Origin: Solanum dulcamara
Lineage: Eukaryota > Streptophyta > Magnoliopsida > Solanales > Solanaceae
Assembly (NCBI RefSeq): GCF_947179165.1
Contig: NC_077239.1
Coordinates: forward strand, 69,641,134-69,705,133
Direction of reading: 5' to 3'
Length of the DNA stretch: 64,000 nt
Shown: positions 32,801 to 41,762 of the stretch, piece by piece
Position numbering within the stretch: the first letter of the stretch is position 1
Layout of the letters: every line of letters starts with the position of its first letter
Translations under genes and position numbers: made by a program
The notes under the pieces: generated by a model
What the model was told of the DNA's origin: nothing
The model's database searches: none
The model's input: only the letters and a program-made list of their open reading frames with translations

Positions 32801-34132
32801 TATGAAAGATCCACTTATTTTAGTGTCTTTACTTTTATTTGTTTACTTTTATGGTATTTGTACTTTGGCCCTCTTAATGCCCTTTTTTTGAGAGAGCCTT
32901 TGGAGTAAAACAAATTGGTAACTTCTTTTTGTTTGGAATTGTTAGCTGAAAATGGTGCATTTCTAACATTATTAATCCATCGTATTGTCTTTTGACATTT
33001 TGCAGTATATGTTGGTGAAATTTGCTGATATGTGTGGTGCAACTGTGTGCAAGTTTTGGAAACCAAATGTGACACATGTTGTTGCAACAACTGATGTAAA
33101 GGGTGCATGCACCAGAACAATGAAAGTTCTCATGGCGATTTTGAGTGGAAAATGGATCCTGACTATTGACTGTAAGCACTGTTACCTGTTATATAAAATT
33201 GTTTGTGGGATAGGTTTTTCATTTGGTTCTCCATGAAATGAGGGGGCACGTTGAATCGCTATTGAATCAAGAAATTAAATAAAGTAGAATGTGTGGGGGA
33301 TATAAGAATAAGTTGCTTTAGTGTTGAGGGAAGAGCAGGGAAATACCTGGGTAAATGTGTGACTTCTCGCCACTTCGAGAGCATGGACTTCTTTTTGGAA
33401 ATAGTTTGCTTGACCTGGGTCAATAGTTAATTAGTTGTCTAATGACGAAGGATGATTATTTTATTTAAATTCCATTCTCCTACCATGGAACTTGTTTATT
33501 TGCAGGGGTAAAAGCTTGTGTTGCAGCAAATGGTCCAGTAAATGAAGAACTTTATGAAATAAGTCTAGACAATTATGGCCGTTCTGGGGGCCCGAAAGCT
33601 GGAAGGTTGAGGGCCTCAACTAATGTAAGTGTCTGGTTAATGCAGGAGACAGAGAAACTAGTTTATTATACTCCTTGTGGATAAGTTTCATGGCTAAAGA
33701 TCTTTTATTTTCTTCTGGTTCTGGACTGAGGTGGTACATATTAAAAGCTTTATTTATCCAGTAAACAATTATTCCTTTATATCGCAGGCGCCAAAACTTT
33801 TTGATGGTTTCAAGTTTTATTTGAGTGGAGATTTTATGCCAGCTTATAAAAGTGACCTGTTAGATCTAGTTGGGAAGGCTGGAGGCACCATCATTCAGAG
33901 CAAGGGGCAGTTGGTGAAACAGACTCATGATGCACAAGGAACTCAGCCACCTTCTCTAGTCGTATACAATTGTGATCCGCCGCAGGATTGCACGTTTGAA
34001 GAAGAAAGCAGTATTTTGCAGCAAAGATTAGCTGCAGCTGAGGATCTAGCCAAGCAAATTGGTTTTCAGACCGTTCAGCATACTTGGATTCTGGAATCTA
34101 TTGCTGCATGTAAACTGGTACCTTTCTGCTGA
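20835..34132 (+). CDS. BARD1: BARD1 homologue (C-terminal eight exons): extended PHD finger plus tandem BRCT domains
   Basis: Exons 20835-21187, 21425-21525, 24742-24928, 25025-25134, 32413-32503, 33006-33171, 33506-33624 and 33788-34132 (stop TGA) have AG/GT borders and matching phases, giving 489 residues. The first two bases complete a codon from an upstream exon. Exons 1-4 carry the extended PHD finger: CAFC, VHSKC, CSSC, GCYVTSC, HVPC and CPIH supply the expected zinc ligands. Exons 5-8 carry two BRCT domains: [39 protein letters not shown], then [15 protein letters not shown] and the final [17 protein letters not shown]. Residue pattern ([20 protein letters not shown]) fits plant BARD1 rather than BRCA1. 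Plant BARD1 is a nuclear protein that pairs with BRCA1 in recombinational repair and also represses WUSCHEL. Arabidopsis BARD1 has about 714 residues, so about 220 N-terminal residues including the RING are not seen. Exons are free of stops. It may be a functional gene with a giant 5' intron or a 5'-truncated copy. Confidence 0.9.
21817..23536 (+). mobile_element. RTE-clade LINE, 5'-truncated, with (GTT)n 3' end
   Basis: The open frame 21817-23130 is uninterrupted. From about residue 45 it reads as plant RTE reverse transcriptase: [76 protein letters not shown] with the catalytic FADD, and the C-terminal [40 protein letters not shown] and [17 protein letters not shown]. The first 40 or so residues look like read-in from host DNA, so the LINE proper begins near 21945. 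The apurinic endonuclease is absent. The 3' end has 'cctccccagaccccatg' then 'gggttgttgttgttgttg'. It sits in sense orientation in the BARD1 intron. The intact RT frame suggests a fairly young insertion, but without endonuclease it cannot move by itself. Confidence 0.93.
23805..24060 (-). pseudogene. L1-type LINE zf-RVT fragment, antisense
   Basis: Minus-strand translation gives [45 protein letters not shown] and [10 protein letters not shown]. These are the zf-RVT and following region of plant L1 ORF2 (norm HLFFDCP.S..IW..LL.W.G..R....W..E..W). The fragment has stop codons at its ends and no RT region nearby. It is an old LINE relic in the BARD1 intron. Confidence 0.7.
24126..24310 (+). mobile_element. 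Au-type SINE with perfect 15-base target duplication
   Basis: It runs from 'gaaggggagccttggagtaa' through box B 'cacgggttcaagcc' and the core 'ccttccccggaccctgcgc' to the oligo-T end 'gggctgcccttttt'. The flanks 'agtcttatttgaata' at 24111-24125 and 24311-24325 are identical. This is a near-textbook full-length SINE and, given the perfect duplication, relatively recent. Confidence 0.95.
24411..24612. mobile_element. Tourist-like (PIF/Harbinger) MITE, 202 bp
   Basis: Inverted termini 'gtgcctgtttggattaac' and the complement of 'ccaatccaaacgggctc' flank an AT-rich, stem-like body with repeated 'cttataagc' phrases. The 3-base TAA on each side (24408-24410, 24613-24615) fits the target preference of PIF/Harbinger. 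It has no coding capacity. Confidence 0.85.
25222..25277 (-). mobile_element. Severely 5'-truncated Au-type SINE (56 bp)
   Basis: Only the 3' portion, from 'aaaagggcagcccggtgcac' to 'gtccggggaagggcc', is present. It is flanked by a 20-base duplication beginning 'tgagaatgataaaaa' (25202-25221 and 25278-25297, one mismatch). It lies just after the exon ending at 25134, in the 7.3-kb BARD1 intron. Confidence 0.92.
25587..25965. mobile_element. Mutator-like MITE (379 bp) with internal tandem repeats
   Basis: A perfect 9-base duplication 'taaaaataa' (25578-25586 and 25966-25974) indicates Mutator-type insertion. Ends are 'gggaaaagaac' and the complement of 'gtatagttttccc'. Inside, a phrase 'gataccattggagtatatat' recurs three times with variation (about 25691, 25764, 25826). 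Confidence 0.82.
26027..26147. mobile_element. Small hAT-like MITE (121 bp)
   Basis: Inverted ends 'ctatgttgttcggactcttc' and 'gaagagtccgcgtaacctag' flank a body with 'gacacgggtgcgg' phrases, a familiar Solanaceae short repeat. The flank 'gtttttag' is repeated exactly (26019-26026 and 26148-26155), an 8-base duplication typical of hAT. Confidence 0.88.
26303..27480. mobile_element. Mutator-like element (1178 bp) with captured sequence (Pack-MULE-like)
   Basis: The termini 'agagaaaatagccaattg' and the complement of 'ggcatttgactattttctct' extend into long inverted arms (about 26303-26410 and 27360-27480, sharing 'caattaccaactacacac' and 'gtcctattacccc'). A 9-base duplication 'tttgttaat'/'tttattaat' (26294-26302, 27481-27489, one mismatch) supports Mutator transposition. 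No transposase is encoded. The interior (26560-27050) is less AT-biased and contains a leader-like stretch and a short open frame, as expected for a gene piece carried between MULE arms. Confidence 0.82.
26872..27024 (+). pseudogene. Possible captured 5' end of a host gene inside the Mutator-like element (50 codons)
   Basis: A leader-like sequence with 'ttcttctccattctctctct' precedes ATG at 26872. The frame begins [20 protein letters not shown], an acidic N-terminus with a WLPSDI motif reminiscent of plant proteins that start with an acidic 'ELWLPSDF'-like segment, and then runs out in Ser/Cys-rich sequence to a stop at 27022. I do not recognise the parent gene. The frame is short and may be an artefact, but its position centrally between MULE arms makes a captured first exon plausible. 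Confidence 0.4.
27490..27690. mobile_element. Half copy of the 'ggcataatat' MITE
   Basis: It shares 'tgccacgtaggac', 'acttgtgcacacc' and 'gttggaggacataaatgtg' and the terminus 'tatttatgtgttatgcc' with the MITE at 7940-8247. Only one terminus is present; the other side merges with the Mutator-like element to the left. Confidence 0.55.
27693..28890. mobile_element. Foldback-type inverted-repeat element (about 1.2 kb)
   Basis: Two arms of roughly 380 bases are inverted complements: 'cctattggaaatggctc' and 'caatttaattgaattgaatt'-type blocks on the left (27693-28075) return as the complement on the right (28480-28890). The outer ends carry an additional direct tandem copy of about 75 bases ('ttggaaatggctcaaaaata' repeated). 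The 400-base centre is unrelated to any coding sequence. The arms could form a very large hairpin in the BARD1 pre-mRNA. Confidence 0.85.
28901..29045 (-). mobile_element. 5'-truncated RTE/TS-type 3'-end insertion
   Basis: It begins 'caacaacataccccgtgaaa' and continues 'cacaagtggggtttggggag', the reverse complement of the 3' tail of the RTE LINE at 23.5 kb. An exact 9-base duplication 'ttgttttaa' flanks it (28892-28900, 29046-29054). It could be a truncated LINE or a TS-type SINE that shares the tail. Confidence 0.82.
29195..31780. other. Possible mitochondrial-DNA insertion (NUMT) in the BARD1 intron
   Basis: Composition changes abruptly from AT-rich intron to more balanced, purine-rich, non-repetitive sequence with many 'gaaagg', 'aagaaag' and 'gagctt' words, resembling plant mitochondrial intergenic DNA. 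No transposon ends or proteins are seen, and no mitochondrial gene was positively recognised. The identification rests on sequence style, so it is tentative. It has itself received an RTE/TS-tail insertion at 29471-29566. Confidence 0.4.
29471..29566 (-). mobile_element. 5'-truncated RTE/TS-type 3'-end insertion
   Basis: Starts 'caacaataacaacaacatac' and continues 'ccagtgaaatctcactaag', the tail consensus in reverse. It is flanked by the exact 14-base duplication 'tcctttttagtgca' (29457-29470 and 29567-29580). It inserted into the non-repetitive tract, so it postdates that tract. Confidence 0.92.
31781..32412 (+). other. BARD1 intron, no further feature seen
   Basis: AT-rich, with the acceptor 'ccattgtgcatgcag' at its right end leading into the BRCT-region exon at 32413. 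No repeat signature was recognised. Confidence 0.5.
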
Positions 34133-34381
34133 TGAGCCATTGCTGCAAGATTTTTGTGCAACTGAGATACTCACTTGTGGTAGAAGAGCAAAATTAGTTG
34201 TACATTTTCTGCACCTGGGGAATATAATTAAATCTTAAAAGCTAAATATACTTCCAAGATTTTGTGTATAAATGTGAAATAGAGATATTACAACCTTGGT
34301 TTGAAGTTCAGTTTTGTATTCCGCAATTCAGTTTGGTAGAGTGCATTAAAAAAAATCATGCATTAGTTTGTGTATTACTAG

Positions 34382-35032
34382 TAGGGCTGTACAGGGCAAA
34401 CCGATAAACCGCACCAAATCGACAAACCGAATCAAACCGGAAAAAAAAAACCGACTAGTGGTTTGGTTTGACTTGGTTTGGTGTTTGGAAAAAAACCCGA
34501 CCATTATAGGGTTGGTTTGGTTTTAACTAAAAAAAGTCAAACCGAACCCAAACCGACTTAATTATAGATATACTACTTTTAAATTATGTTATACATAAAA
34601 ATATTTATTAAAATGTAATTTATAAATATTTTTAAAATTTTTTTCATAATTTTTGTTTTCTTTCTTACATTTAGATTTGGACTTGAGAAGCCTATCTAAA
34701 TAATATACAAAAAAAAACCATCTTATAAAGTTATATTATAAAGTTAAAACTTCAAACAGTGTTCTGCCTCCATGTTATATGTTGATATTTTGTACTAGAA
34801 CTCTTTTTAAGAAGCATTGCTCTGTCCTTTTTATTAGATACTATGAAAAATCTGAAAATCCGAAAAAACCCAAAAACCCGAAAAACTCCGAAAAACCTGA
34901 GAAAAATTGATATCGAAAAACCCGATTTTTATTGATTTGGTTTGGTTTATAGATTTAATAATCCGACACAAATGGTTTAGTTTGGTTTGATTTGTAAAAA
35001 ATCCGAACCAACCCGGTCTATGTACACCCCTA
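34382..35032. mobile_element. hAT-type MITE (651 bp)
   Basis: Inverted termini 'tagggctgtacagggcaaac' and the complement of 'cccggtctatgtacacccct' flank a body full of 'aaaccg' and 'ggtttggtttg' words. An exact 8-base duplication 'attactag' (34374-34381 and 35033-35040) fits hAT. It lies 250 bases beyond the BARD1 stop codon, in or near its 3' UTR, inside an older 'gcattagt'-type repeat (about 34350-35240). Confidence 0.92.
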
Positions 35033-35352
35033 ATTACTAGTATCTTGTTTGATACATTTTTTCAATCTATGTATACTTAATGCAAGCATTAGTTATACAT
35101 TTTGGGGTTGTTTGGTAGTGTATAAGAATAATGTTTGAATAGGGTGTATTAGTAATGCTTACATTAGTTATGATTTCTAATGCATTGTTTGGTTTGATGC
35201 ATTAAAATAACATGCTTTGTATAATTTTTAAAAGTATTTATTTTAAAAAATACACTCCACAAATATGATGGAAAAGATGTAGAAAAGATTTCTAAAGACG
35301 ATTATGTCTTTAACCATATAATGTATGCATTGAAACCCCTTGCATTAATATC

Positions 35353-36775
35353 ACATGAATTTTATGCTGTGATTAAGCCCCTACATGGGAGAAAAAGCAA
35401 TTAAGTCCCCACACGGGCGTAACAACAACAATAAGCCCCCACACGGGCAAAATAGATATACTAATCAAGTTTCAATATCTCAATCTTATGTTATGATCCC
35501 ATCCCATAGTCTACCCAACCCAGTCTAGAAGAAGGATAGTCAAATCTATTTTGAAGGCCAAATTTCACTCAAATCACTCTGTCGATACTTTCCTCTATCA
35601 ACAGCCCCAGAATGATCCCAAACAACTAAGAATGAAAAGTACTAATCAATAGGGTTCAAATGAAACCCATATTGTTAAGGTTTGGAATCAGGGTTAAATT
35701 GTTCAAAAAACTCATCAAAATCGAAAAAGGTAAAATCAGAATTTTATTTGAAAAACATATTCCTCAAGTAAAAGTAGTTTGTGGGTGAAACCCAACCAAA
35801 TATGAGTAATTATCGAGTCTCAAATTAAAAAAATATCAATTTTCCAATTTGAGGGAAAACTCTCAAAATCCTCATTTGAAATCTTGATTTTGAAGTGTTT
35901 GTGAAAGATAAGATTCAAAGAATTTGATATAGAATCGATTAAAGAACTTACACGAGGTTCCTCATGAAATTACTCCAAAATCTCTTCTCCTAAGGTCTAA
36001 ACGATTGAAAATGGAGGAAATAAGAAAAAAGGGAAGGAATTCTGTAATTACACTGTTCAGGGAAGTGGGGTGCACGAACGCGGGTTGAATCCCACGAATG
36101 CGACTCACAAGCCTGATTCAAACCCCACGAACGTGGGAACAATGTCACGATTGTGGCACACTATTCAACCGCGAACACACCCCCTTTGCTTGTGGTCGCG
36201 GTGCTCTTTCCAGACTACACTTGGGAACGTGCTCGAGGACCCACGATCGCGGTCCTCTTACACCAGCTATCAGAAATGAACAAATATAATATTCTCAAAG
36301 TCTCTGAACAAACCTTGGAATTCATTCGGAGCCCAAAAAAAATAAACTGGATATGTTACCCCCACTAAATTTGACATACCAAACTCAATGAAAATGTCAA
36401 ATTTCTGAAAAAAAGTTTTTATGACATAAATACCCTTTGGGGGCCTCTTTAGGCCAAAAATTCAATTTTTTGCCTAAAACCCAAATCACAACTTAAGGTC
36501 TCGGGACTTTAACCAACTACTTTACTAGATCAAACTCGATGTTCTGGACGCAACAGAACTAACAGAATTACCATTAGACTCTCAGATCACGAAATGTTGA
36601 CAAATGTCAACCATTTCAATATAGCTCAACTCAAAAGGCTCAAAATCATCAAAATCTCACCCGATCGCATCGGAAATCACACCAACCATTTCCGATATAC
36701 ATATGAAGCATGACTACTTTAAGAGAAAGGGCAAAGTCGTCATTTCGCACATAAAATAATTTCTCATGAAATGGA
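35353..36775 (-). repeat. Truncated LTR of gypsy family 2
   Basis: It parallels 57424-58908 and 49860-51334: 'aagcccccacacgggcaaaa', 'cccagtctagaagaaggat', the GC-rich 'cacgaacgcgggttgaa'-like section and the end 'taatttctcatgaaatgg'. The first roughly 1.1 kb of the LTR is absent and no internal region adjoins, so it is a solo or truncated LTR. Confidence 0.75.
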
Positions 36776-37195
36776 ACATTAAAAAAATAAAGACAATAAG
36801 TAGTTATATAAGACTACATCAACTTTATATTCTACAATAACTAACAATATAGAAAGCTTTAGGTTTATAAAGATCCTTGATCAGATGGAAGATCTAATAT
36901 TTCAAATTGTCATCGTGCTTAGCTTACTATTATTAATATTAGCCTCAGGAAGAGGACTTTGTGTCATGATAAGTGTCTTAATAGTCCCTCTCAATCTAGA
37001 TGGGCAAAATTGATGGACAAATTGTTACCAAAAAGACCAAGTTACGATACATATAGGTAGATGTAACATTGTCACACAACACCCGGACAAATTCACCGAG
37101 ATATATAAATGTCTAACTCGCAAAGAACGTGATGAATCAAAGTGGTCTCAACAATTGTGTAGGGACATGACTGACAGAAGTAACAATTCCAGAGT
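36776..37195. other. No gene seen
   Basis: AT-rich spacer between LTR and SINE fragments, with no coding or repeat signature recognised. Confidence 0.4.
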
Positions 37196-37321
37196 TTACC
37201 AATAAAGGTAGTGGTGGAGTGGGAAGTTTCATCCTTAATCGAGAGGTCTCGGATTCAAGCCCCCTTGGGTACGGAGTCGCCTTTGTTAAGGAGTGCTTTA
37301 CCCCCAATATAGGATTTTCCA
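37196..37321 (+). mobile_element. 3'-truncated tRNA-derived SINE
   Basis: A box-A-like 'ggtagtggtggagtgg' and box-B-like 'gaggtctcggattcaagccc' are followed by 'cttgggtacggagtcgcc' and 'gctttacccccaatatagg'. This is a Solanaceae SINE body distinct from the other SINE families in the window. The expected 3' part is missing where gypsy LTR sequence begins at 37322. Confidence 0.7.
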
Positions 37322-39700
37322 CAAACTCTTAGAAGCCTCAGATGATCAGAAAGACAAGTGATCAAAGTCCAGGCTCAGAACCTACACAAGTGTAGAAACA
37401 AGGGGTGGGAACCAAACAATACGGTACCCTGCAAGCCGACTAATAAAAATAAGTAAATCTAATATGATTCATGAACTCCTTTCCACCCCAATCAAACCTC
37501 CATGACTACAACTTGCATAGAAAATCAGCCCAACCTAGTAGTTCATACTAAACAGTTAAAATAACGCTCAAATCACAACTCAGTATCACAAGTCATAGCA
37601 TACAAATAATCACAATCAAATACAAGCATCATGTCTGTCACACAGATATGCAGGAATGAATATGCACACTCAATGATCATGCATGTGTGCAATTGCCAGC
37701 AAAGACCTCAGCATCATAATCTCTCATCGAAAATGACCTCGTCATCACAATCCCTCTCTAGAAGCGACCTTGGTTTCACACTTTCGTCGGAAATGACCTT
37801 AGCCTCATAATACCCCACTGAAAATGACCTTGGCATCGTAATATCTCGCTGGAAATGACCTCGATATTATAATATCTCACCAAAAATGACCTCGAAATCA
37901 CAACATCTCGTCAGAAATAACCTCAACATCATAACATCTTTTCAAAAATGACCTCGACATCACAATATTTCATCGAAAATGACATCGACATCACAACGTC
38001 TCGCCGAAAATGATCTCAACATCATAATCATATGCATTTCATCACAGTGTTCTAGAACCAATGCAATCAGCATGCTCATATAAGTAATGAGGAATATATC
38101 AAGTCAAACAATCCACAATCATAATCAGACTATCAAAGTATTTCATCAAATATACATCGATATCAAGATCATGACATGTGATACTTGAATCAATACAATA
38201 GCACATATCATCTTTTATTAATCCCGTCGATCAATTTATATTAGTTCATATCATATTTTAATCCATAACCTCATTTTCGTTACTCCCCAATACACACAAC
38301 AAAGAAAAATTTGGGATTCTATAAGATTCACAGAGTTTTAAGAGTTCACTTGCCTTAACTAAATGATGATCAATCAATCAACGTGAGCCTTTCCTTTCCA
38401 AATACACTCTGAATCACCACAATCTAATCACATAGTGTCTCACAGTCAGAAACCAAGTCCAATGACACCAAAACTACAAAATTCGGGAAAAGAGAGGTCA
38501 AAAGGCTCAAATTTTGATTTCGAAAATAGGGACTAAATTCGGGAATTTTTACATGGGAACGTTCTTCTAAGCATTAGAAACTCATAGGTGAAAATCGTTT
38601 CGAAAACCAAGTTCAAATCAAATCACAATACTCATTTAAAACATTTTTCAAAAGTTTTTGAAAAACCCCAATTTCACCAATTTAAATAATCAATTTTCAT
38701 GTTTAAATCCAGAATTAATCAATGCGTAATGAAGGTTTGAAGTCAAAAGAACTTACCCAATTGTTTCCACGCCAAAATCCTCTTTCAAATCGCCTATCTA
38801 AAGCTCAAGAACTCCAAAAAAGGAGTAAAAAGCTTAACCCCTATCTAAACCTTCTTAGATGTCGCTTAAACGATTCAGTTTCGCTTTCACAGCTTAATTG
38901 ACCCAGCTCGCTAAAGTGAAGGGTGCATCGTTTAAGCAGACGTTTCTAAAGTGATGGGCACCATGCTTAAGTGAACGTCGTTAAAGTGGCACCCCCTCGC
39001 TAAAGCGGGGACACCAGAACATAGCAACCTTACAATTTCACCAAGTCTCAAATGCCTTTGAAATGACCCTTGGGATTCGTTCGGAATCTCATACACACAA
39101 CTCATGTATGCAAACCAACTAAATTTGATGTTTCAGACTCAACAAAAATGTCAGAATTTGATTTTAAGGTCTCCATGACCCAAAACTCGATAAGTCACAA
39201 CCAAGCCAACGCTAAGCCTCAAAAAGACCAAAATGCTTTCGGAGCTTCCAAAAAATACAAAGGAACTCTCCCTAGACCTAAAATCACCCTTTGAATCCAA
39301 CGGAGTTGTCAAAATTCAATTTCGAGCATCCGATCCCCAAATGTTGACCAAAGTCAACCCTATGGCTAAAAACTCAAAGATTTCCAACTCAACACCTCAA
39401 ATCCATGATATAACCCCGAATCTAATTCTGTCCACTCTCATACACCAATTTCAACATACCAAAACTAATGGAATCGACATAATTCCGTTCAAACACATGA
39501 AACTCTGAATGGCCTCAAGTACCACTTTTGAGCCATTTAAACTTGTAAAATATTAAAGTTTACCCAAAATCTCAAGTTTTGAAGAAAAACCATGAAACTG
39601 ACATTGGATATCAATCGAATATGACTCGGAGAAACTACCTGGAGGGGTAAAATAGTCATTTTGCTAAAATTTCTAAAAAATGAACTTTAGGGTCATTACA
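37322..39700 (-). repeat. Gypsy 1 3' LTR (outer end deleted)
   Basis: It aligns with 46526-49000: the shared block starts 'caaactcttagaagcctcag' and continues through the 'tcgctaaag' rich section and 'gggtcattaca'. The outer part corresponding to 46073-46525 is missing. It contains a 31-base tandem array. Confidence 0.9.
37706..38031. repeat. 31-base tandem array in the 3' LTR (about 10 copies)
   Basis: The unit is approximately 'aaaatgacctcgacatcaca' followed by 'acatctcgcc', diverged between copies but with constant period. The corresponding array in the other LTR is longer. Confidence 0.88.
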
Positions 39701-39770
39701 TTATCCACCACTAAAAACCATGATCGTCCTTGAAAATAAAGTAAAAGAAAGTACCTAGAACCTCAAAAAG

Positions 39771-40372
39771 TTATAGATATCGGGCACGTATGTCATCCTT
39801 CAACTCCCATGTCGCCTTTCTAACTGAACGGTACCTCCACTGTACCTTCACTAAAGCTATCTCCTTGGTCCTAAGCTTATGAAACTGTCTATCAAGAATG
39901 GCTATGAGATCCTCCTCAAAAATCAAATTTGGACCCAACTCTAGCGAATCAAGAGAGATCACATGAGACTCATTCAGAACATACTTCTGGATCATGGAAA
40001 CATGAAACACAAGGTGCACCGTTGATAAGCTAGGTGGCAAGGCCAATCTATAATCCACCTCTCCTACTTGCCCCAAAATCTCAAATGGGCCAAAAAATCG
40101 AGGGCTAAGCTTGCCCTTCTTCCTGAATTGCATCACGCCCTTCATGGGTGACCCTCTGAGCCAAACATGGTCATCTTTCATGAACTACAATGGTCGAACT
40201 CTCCTATCTGCATAACTCTTTTGCCTACCCTAGGCTGTCAAGATCCTACCATGAATCATGCAAACCTGCTTTATGGTATCTCTAAGCAAGTCTATGTCTA
40301 AAGAGTGCATCTCAGTTGATTCGAACCACTCAGTTGATTCGAACCACTCAATAGGAGAGTGCAACTCGTCAT
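39771..40372 (-). pseudogene. Gypsy 1 integrase C-terminus and chromodomain-like tail
   Basis: Contains SPMKGVMQFRKKGKLSPRFF then GPFEILGQVGEVDYRLALPP, SLSTVHLVFHVSMIQKYV, and the tail VKVQWRYRSVRKATWELKDD. This is the C-terminal portion of chromovirus pol, ending in a degenerate chromodomain-like motif (norm VKVQWRHRPVEEATWE). Further right (to 40372) the RCRSPIEWFE integrase block appears, with a short direct duplication of 'cagttgattcgaaccactc'. Stops separate the two parts. Confidence 0.88.
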
Positions 40373-41762
40373 TATTTATACTAGTCGTAGGTATCAACCA
40401 TCAAAAACAGAAAAGAAAAATAAAAGTTGAATTGAAGACTATGACTAAAGTAAATGACTCATTTTCATCCTTATGAGTCGTCAAGAGAAGTCGTCAAAGT
40501 AGGAGTGAAAGAATGAGGGCAAAGTGAAGAAGATGAGTAAGTTCTATGGATCGTGTATATTCCTATGATACGTAGAACACCCTCGTAGTTTGAAGGTACA
40601 GATGATGAAGCAAAGACAATGTCTACGACCTCAGTTGACGAGTTATTTCTTCAGAGTTACGAGCCATAGAAAGTGGTCGTGAAGAAAAAGAGTTCCTCAG
40701 TCAAATGTGAAGAATTACGAGGTGGGTCTGCGAATCCTCATAATTGTTACGTGCCGTAGAAATGAGTTGTAGACCCGAACCGACTTAAAGTTTTCTATGT
40801 TCTCCAAATTCATATTTACTTAGGATTGTTTTGTCTATAAATACACTTCTTAGATTTACTTTAGGTTATGCACATTTTTGGATTTGAGAATAGAGCTTGA
40901 ACTACTTTTGGACTTTTATTCTTGAATTCTGATTTTTGTTATCGATAATTTACGTTTGGATTTTATTGAAGATTTTGGAATCTCAAAGTTCCTTTGTAAG
41001 TTCATGATTGGTTTTAACATAAACATAATTGATTTTGATCACGTAGTTATGAGTAGCTAATTCCACAACTAAGTTTGTGGGAACCATGAGGAATTAATGA
41101 CGTAGAACTTAATAAAAAGTAATTCTTGAATAGTGTGCATGCATACATTATTTTTTCCTTCGTTTTGATTGCTTTTTAATGGTGGCCAACGTTAGAACTC
41201 GCCTTATCCTTACTTGCTGGATCAAGGATGTAACAGATGGGAAAAGGAATTAAACAACGAGATTTGAGGCTAATCATCCTCATCTAATTAGCTTGAACGG
41301 ATCAAGGGATAGCTAAATATGGGATCATTGGTAAGGATTAATAAAGCATACACTTGTAGATGGATCAAGTTGCATAGTGAAATTCACTTATTTGCTGGAT
41401 CAAGGACTTAGGTGAAATTAACTTACCAATTCTACATGTAACACACTAGGAAATGATTACTAATAAAAAAGGTCTACTTAGTTAAGGATTCATGGGGAAC
41501 ACATAAAATCGTAGTTTCACTTCATATTGATTTAAACCACATTAAACCGTATTTTTGTTCGTTGATGCTTGTTATTTAATTTGTTCATTAGTTTATAAAA
41601 ATCCCCCATTTCTTTACAAAAATAAATTGATTATTAAAGCAAATAATAAACTATTGATCAAAAGTCTAGACCATATTCCTCGTGGACCTTAACCTTCATT
41701 AGGTTCTATATTTGATCAACGATAGCTTTATACTTTTTTAGTAAGGTGTAATTTGAGCGTAC
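40373..41762. mobile_element. Unrelated insertion within the gypsy 1 integrase (LTR-like)
   Basis: The integrase reading stops at RCRSPIEWFE on the left and resumes at QMLEDML on the right. About 30 residues of integrase are missing between them. The 1.4 kb in between has no gypsy protein. It contains a TATA-like 'gtctataaatacac' (40835) and the phrases 'tgctggatcaagga' repeated near 41216 and 41392, and looks like the LTR of a different retroelement family. Borders are approximate. Confidence 0.55.

Noticed and set aside
20835..34132. BRCA1 instead of BARD1
   Set aside because: Both have extended PHD and BRCT domains, but the LCGSALS block, the [15 protein letters not shown] start of the second BRCT and the VVYNCDPP stretch fit plant BARD1 better as I recall the families; a tree would settle it.
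37205..37265. A possible tRNA gene (box A and box B like sequences)
   Set aside because: The continuation matches a SINE body and no cloverleaf with acceptor stem can be drawn; the same applies to the SINEs at 8.9, 11.9, 12.3 and 24.1 kb.
37706..38031. CRISPR-like array (regular repeats of about 31 bases)
   Set aside because: Units are contiguous and diverged without unique spacers, and lie inside an LTR of a plant retrotransposon.
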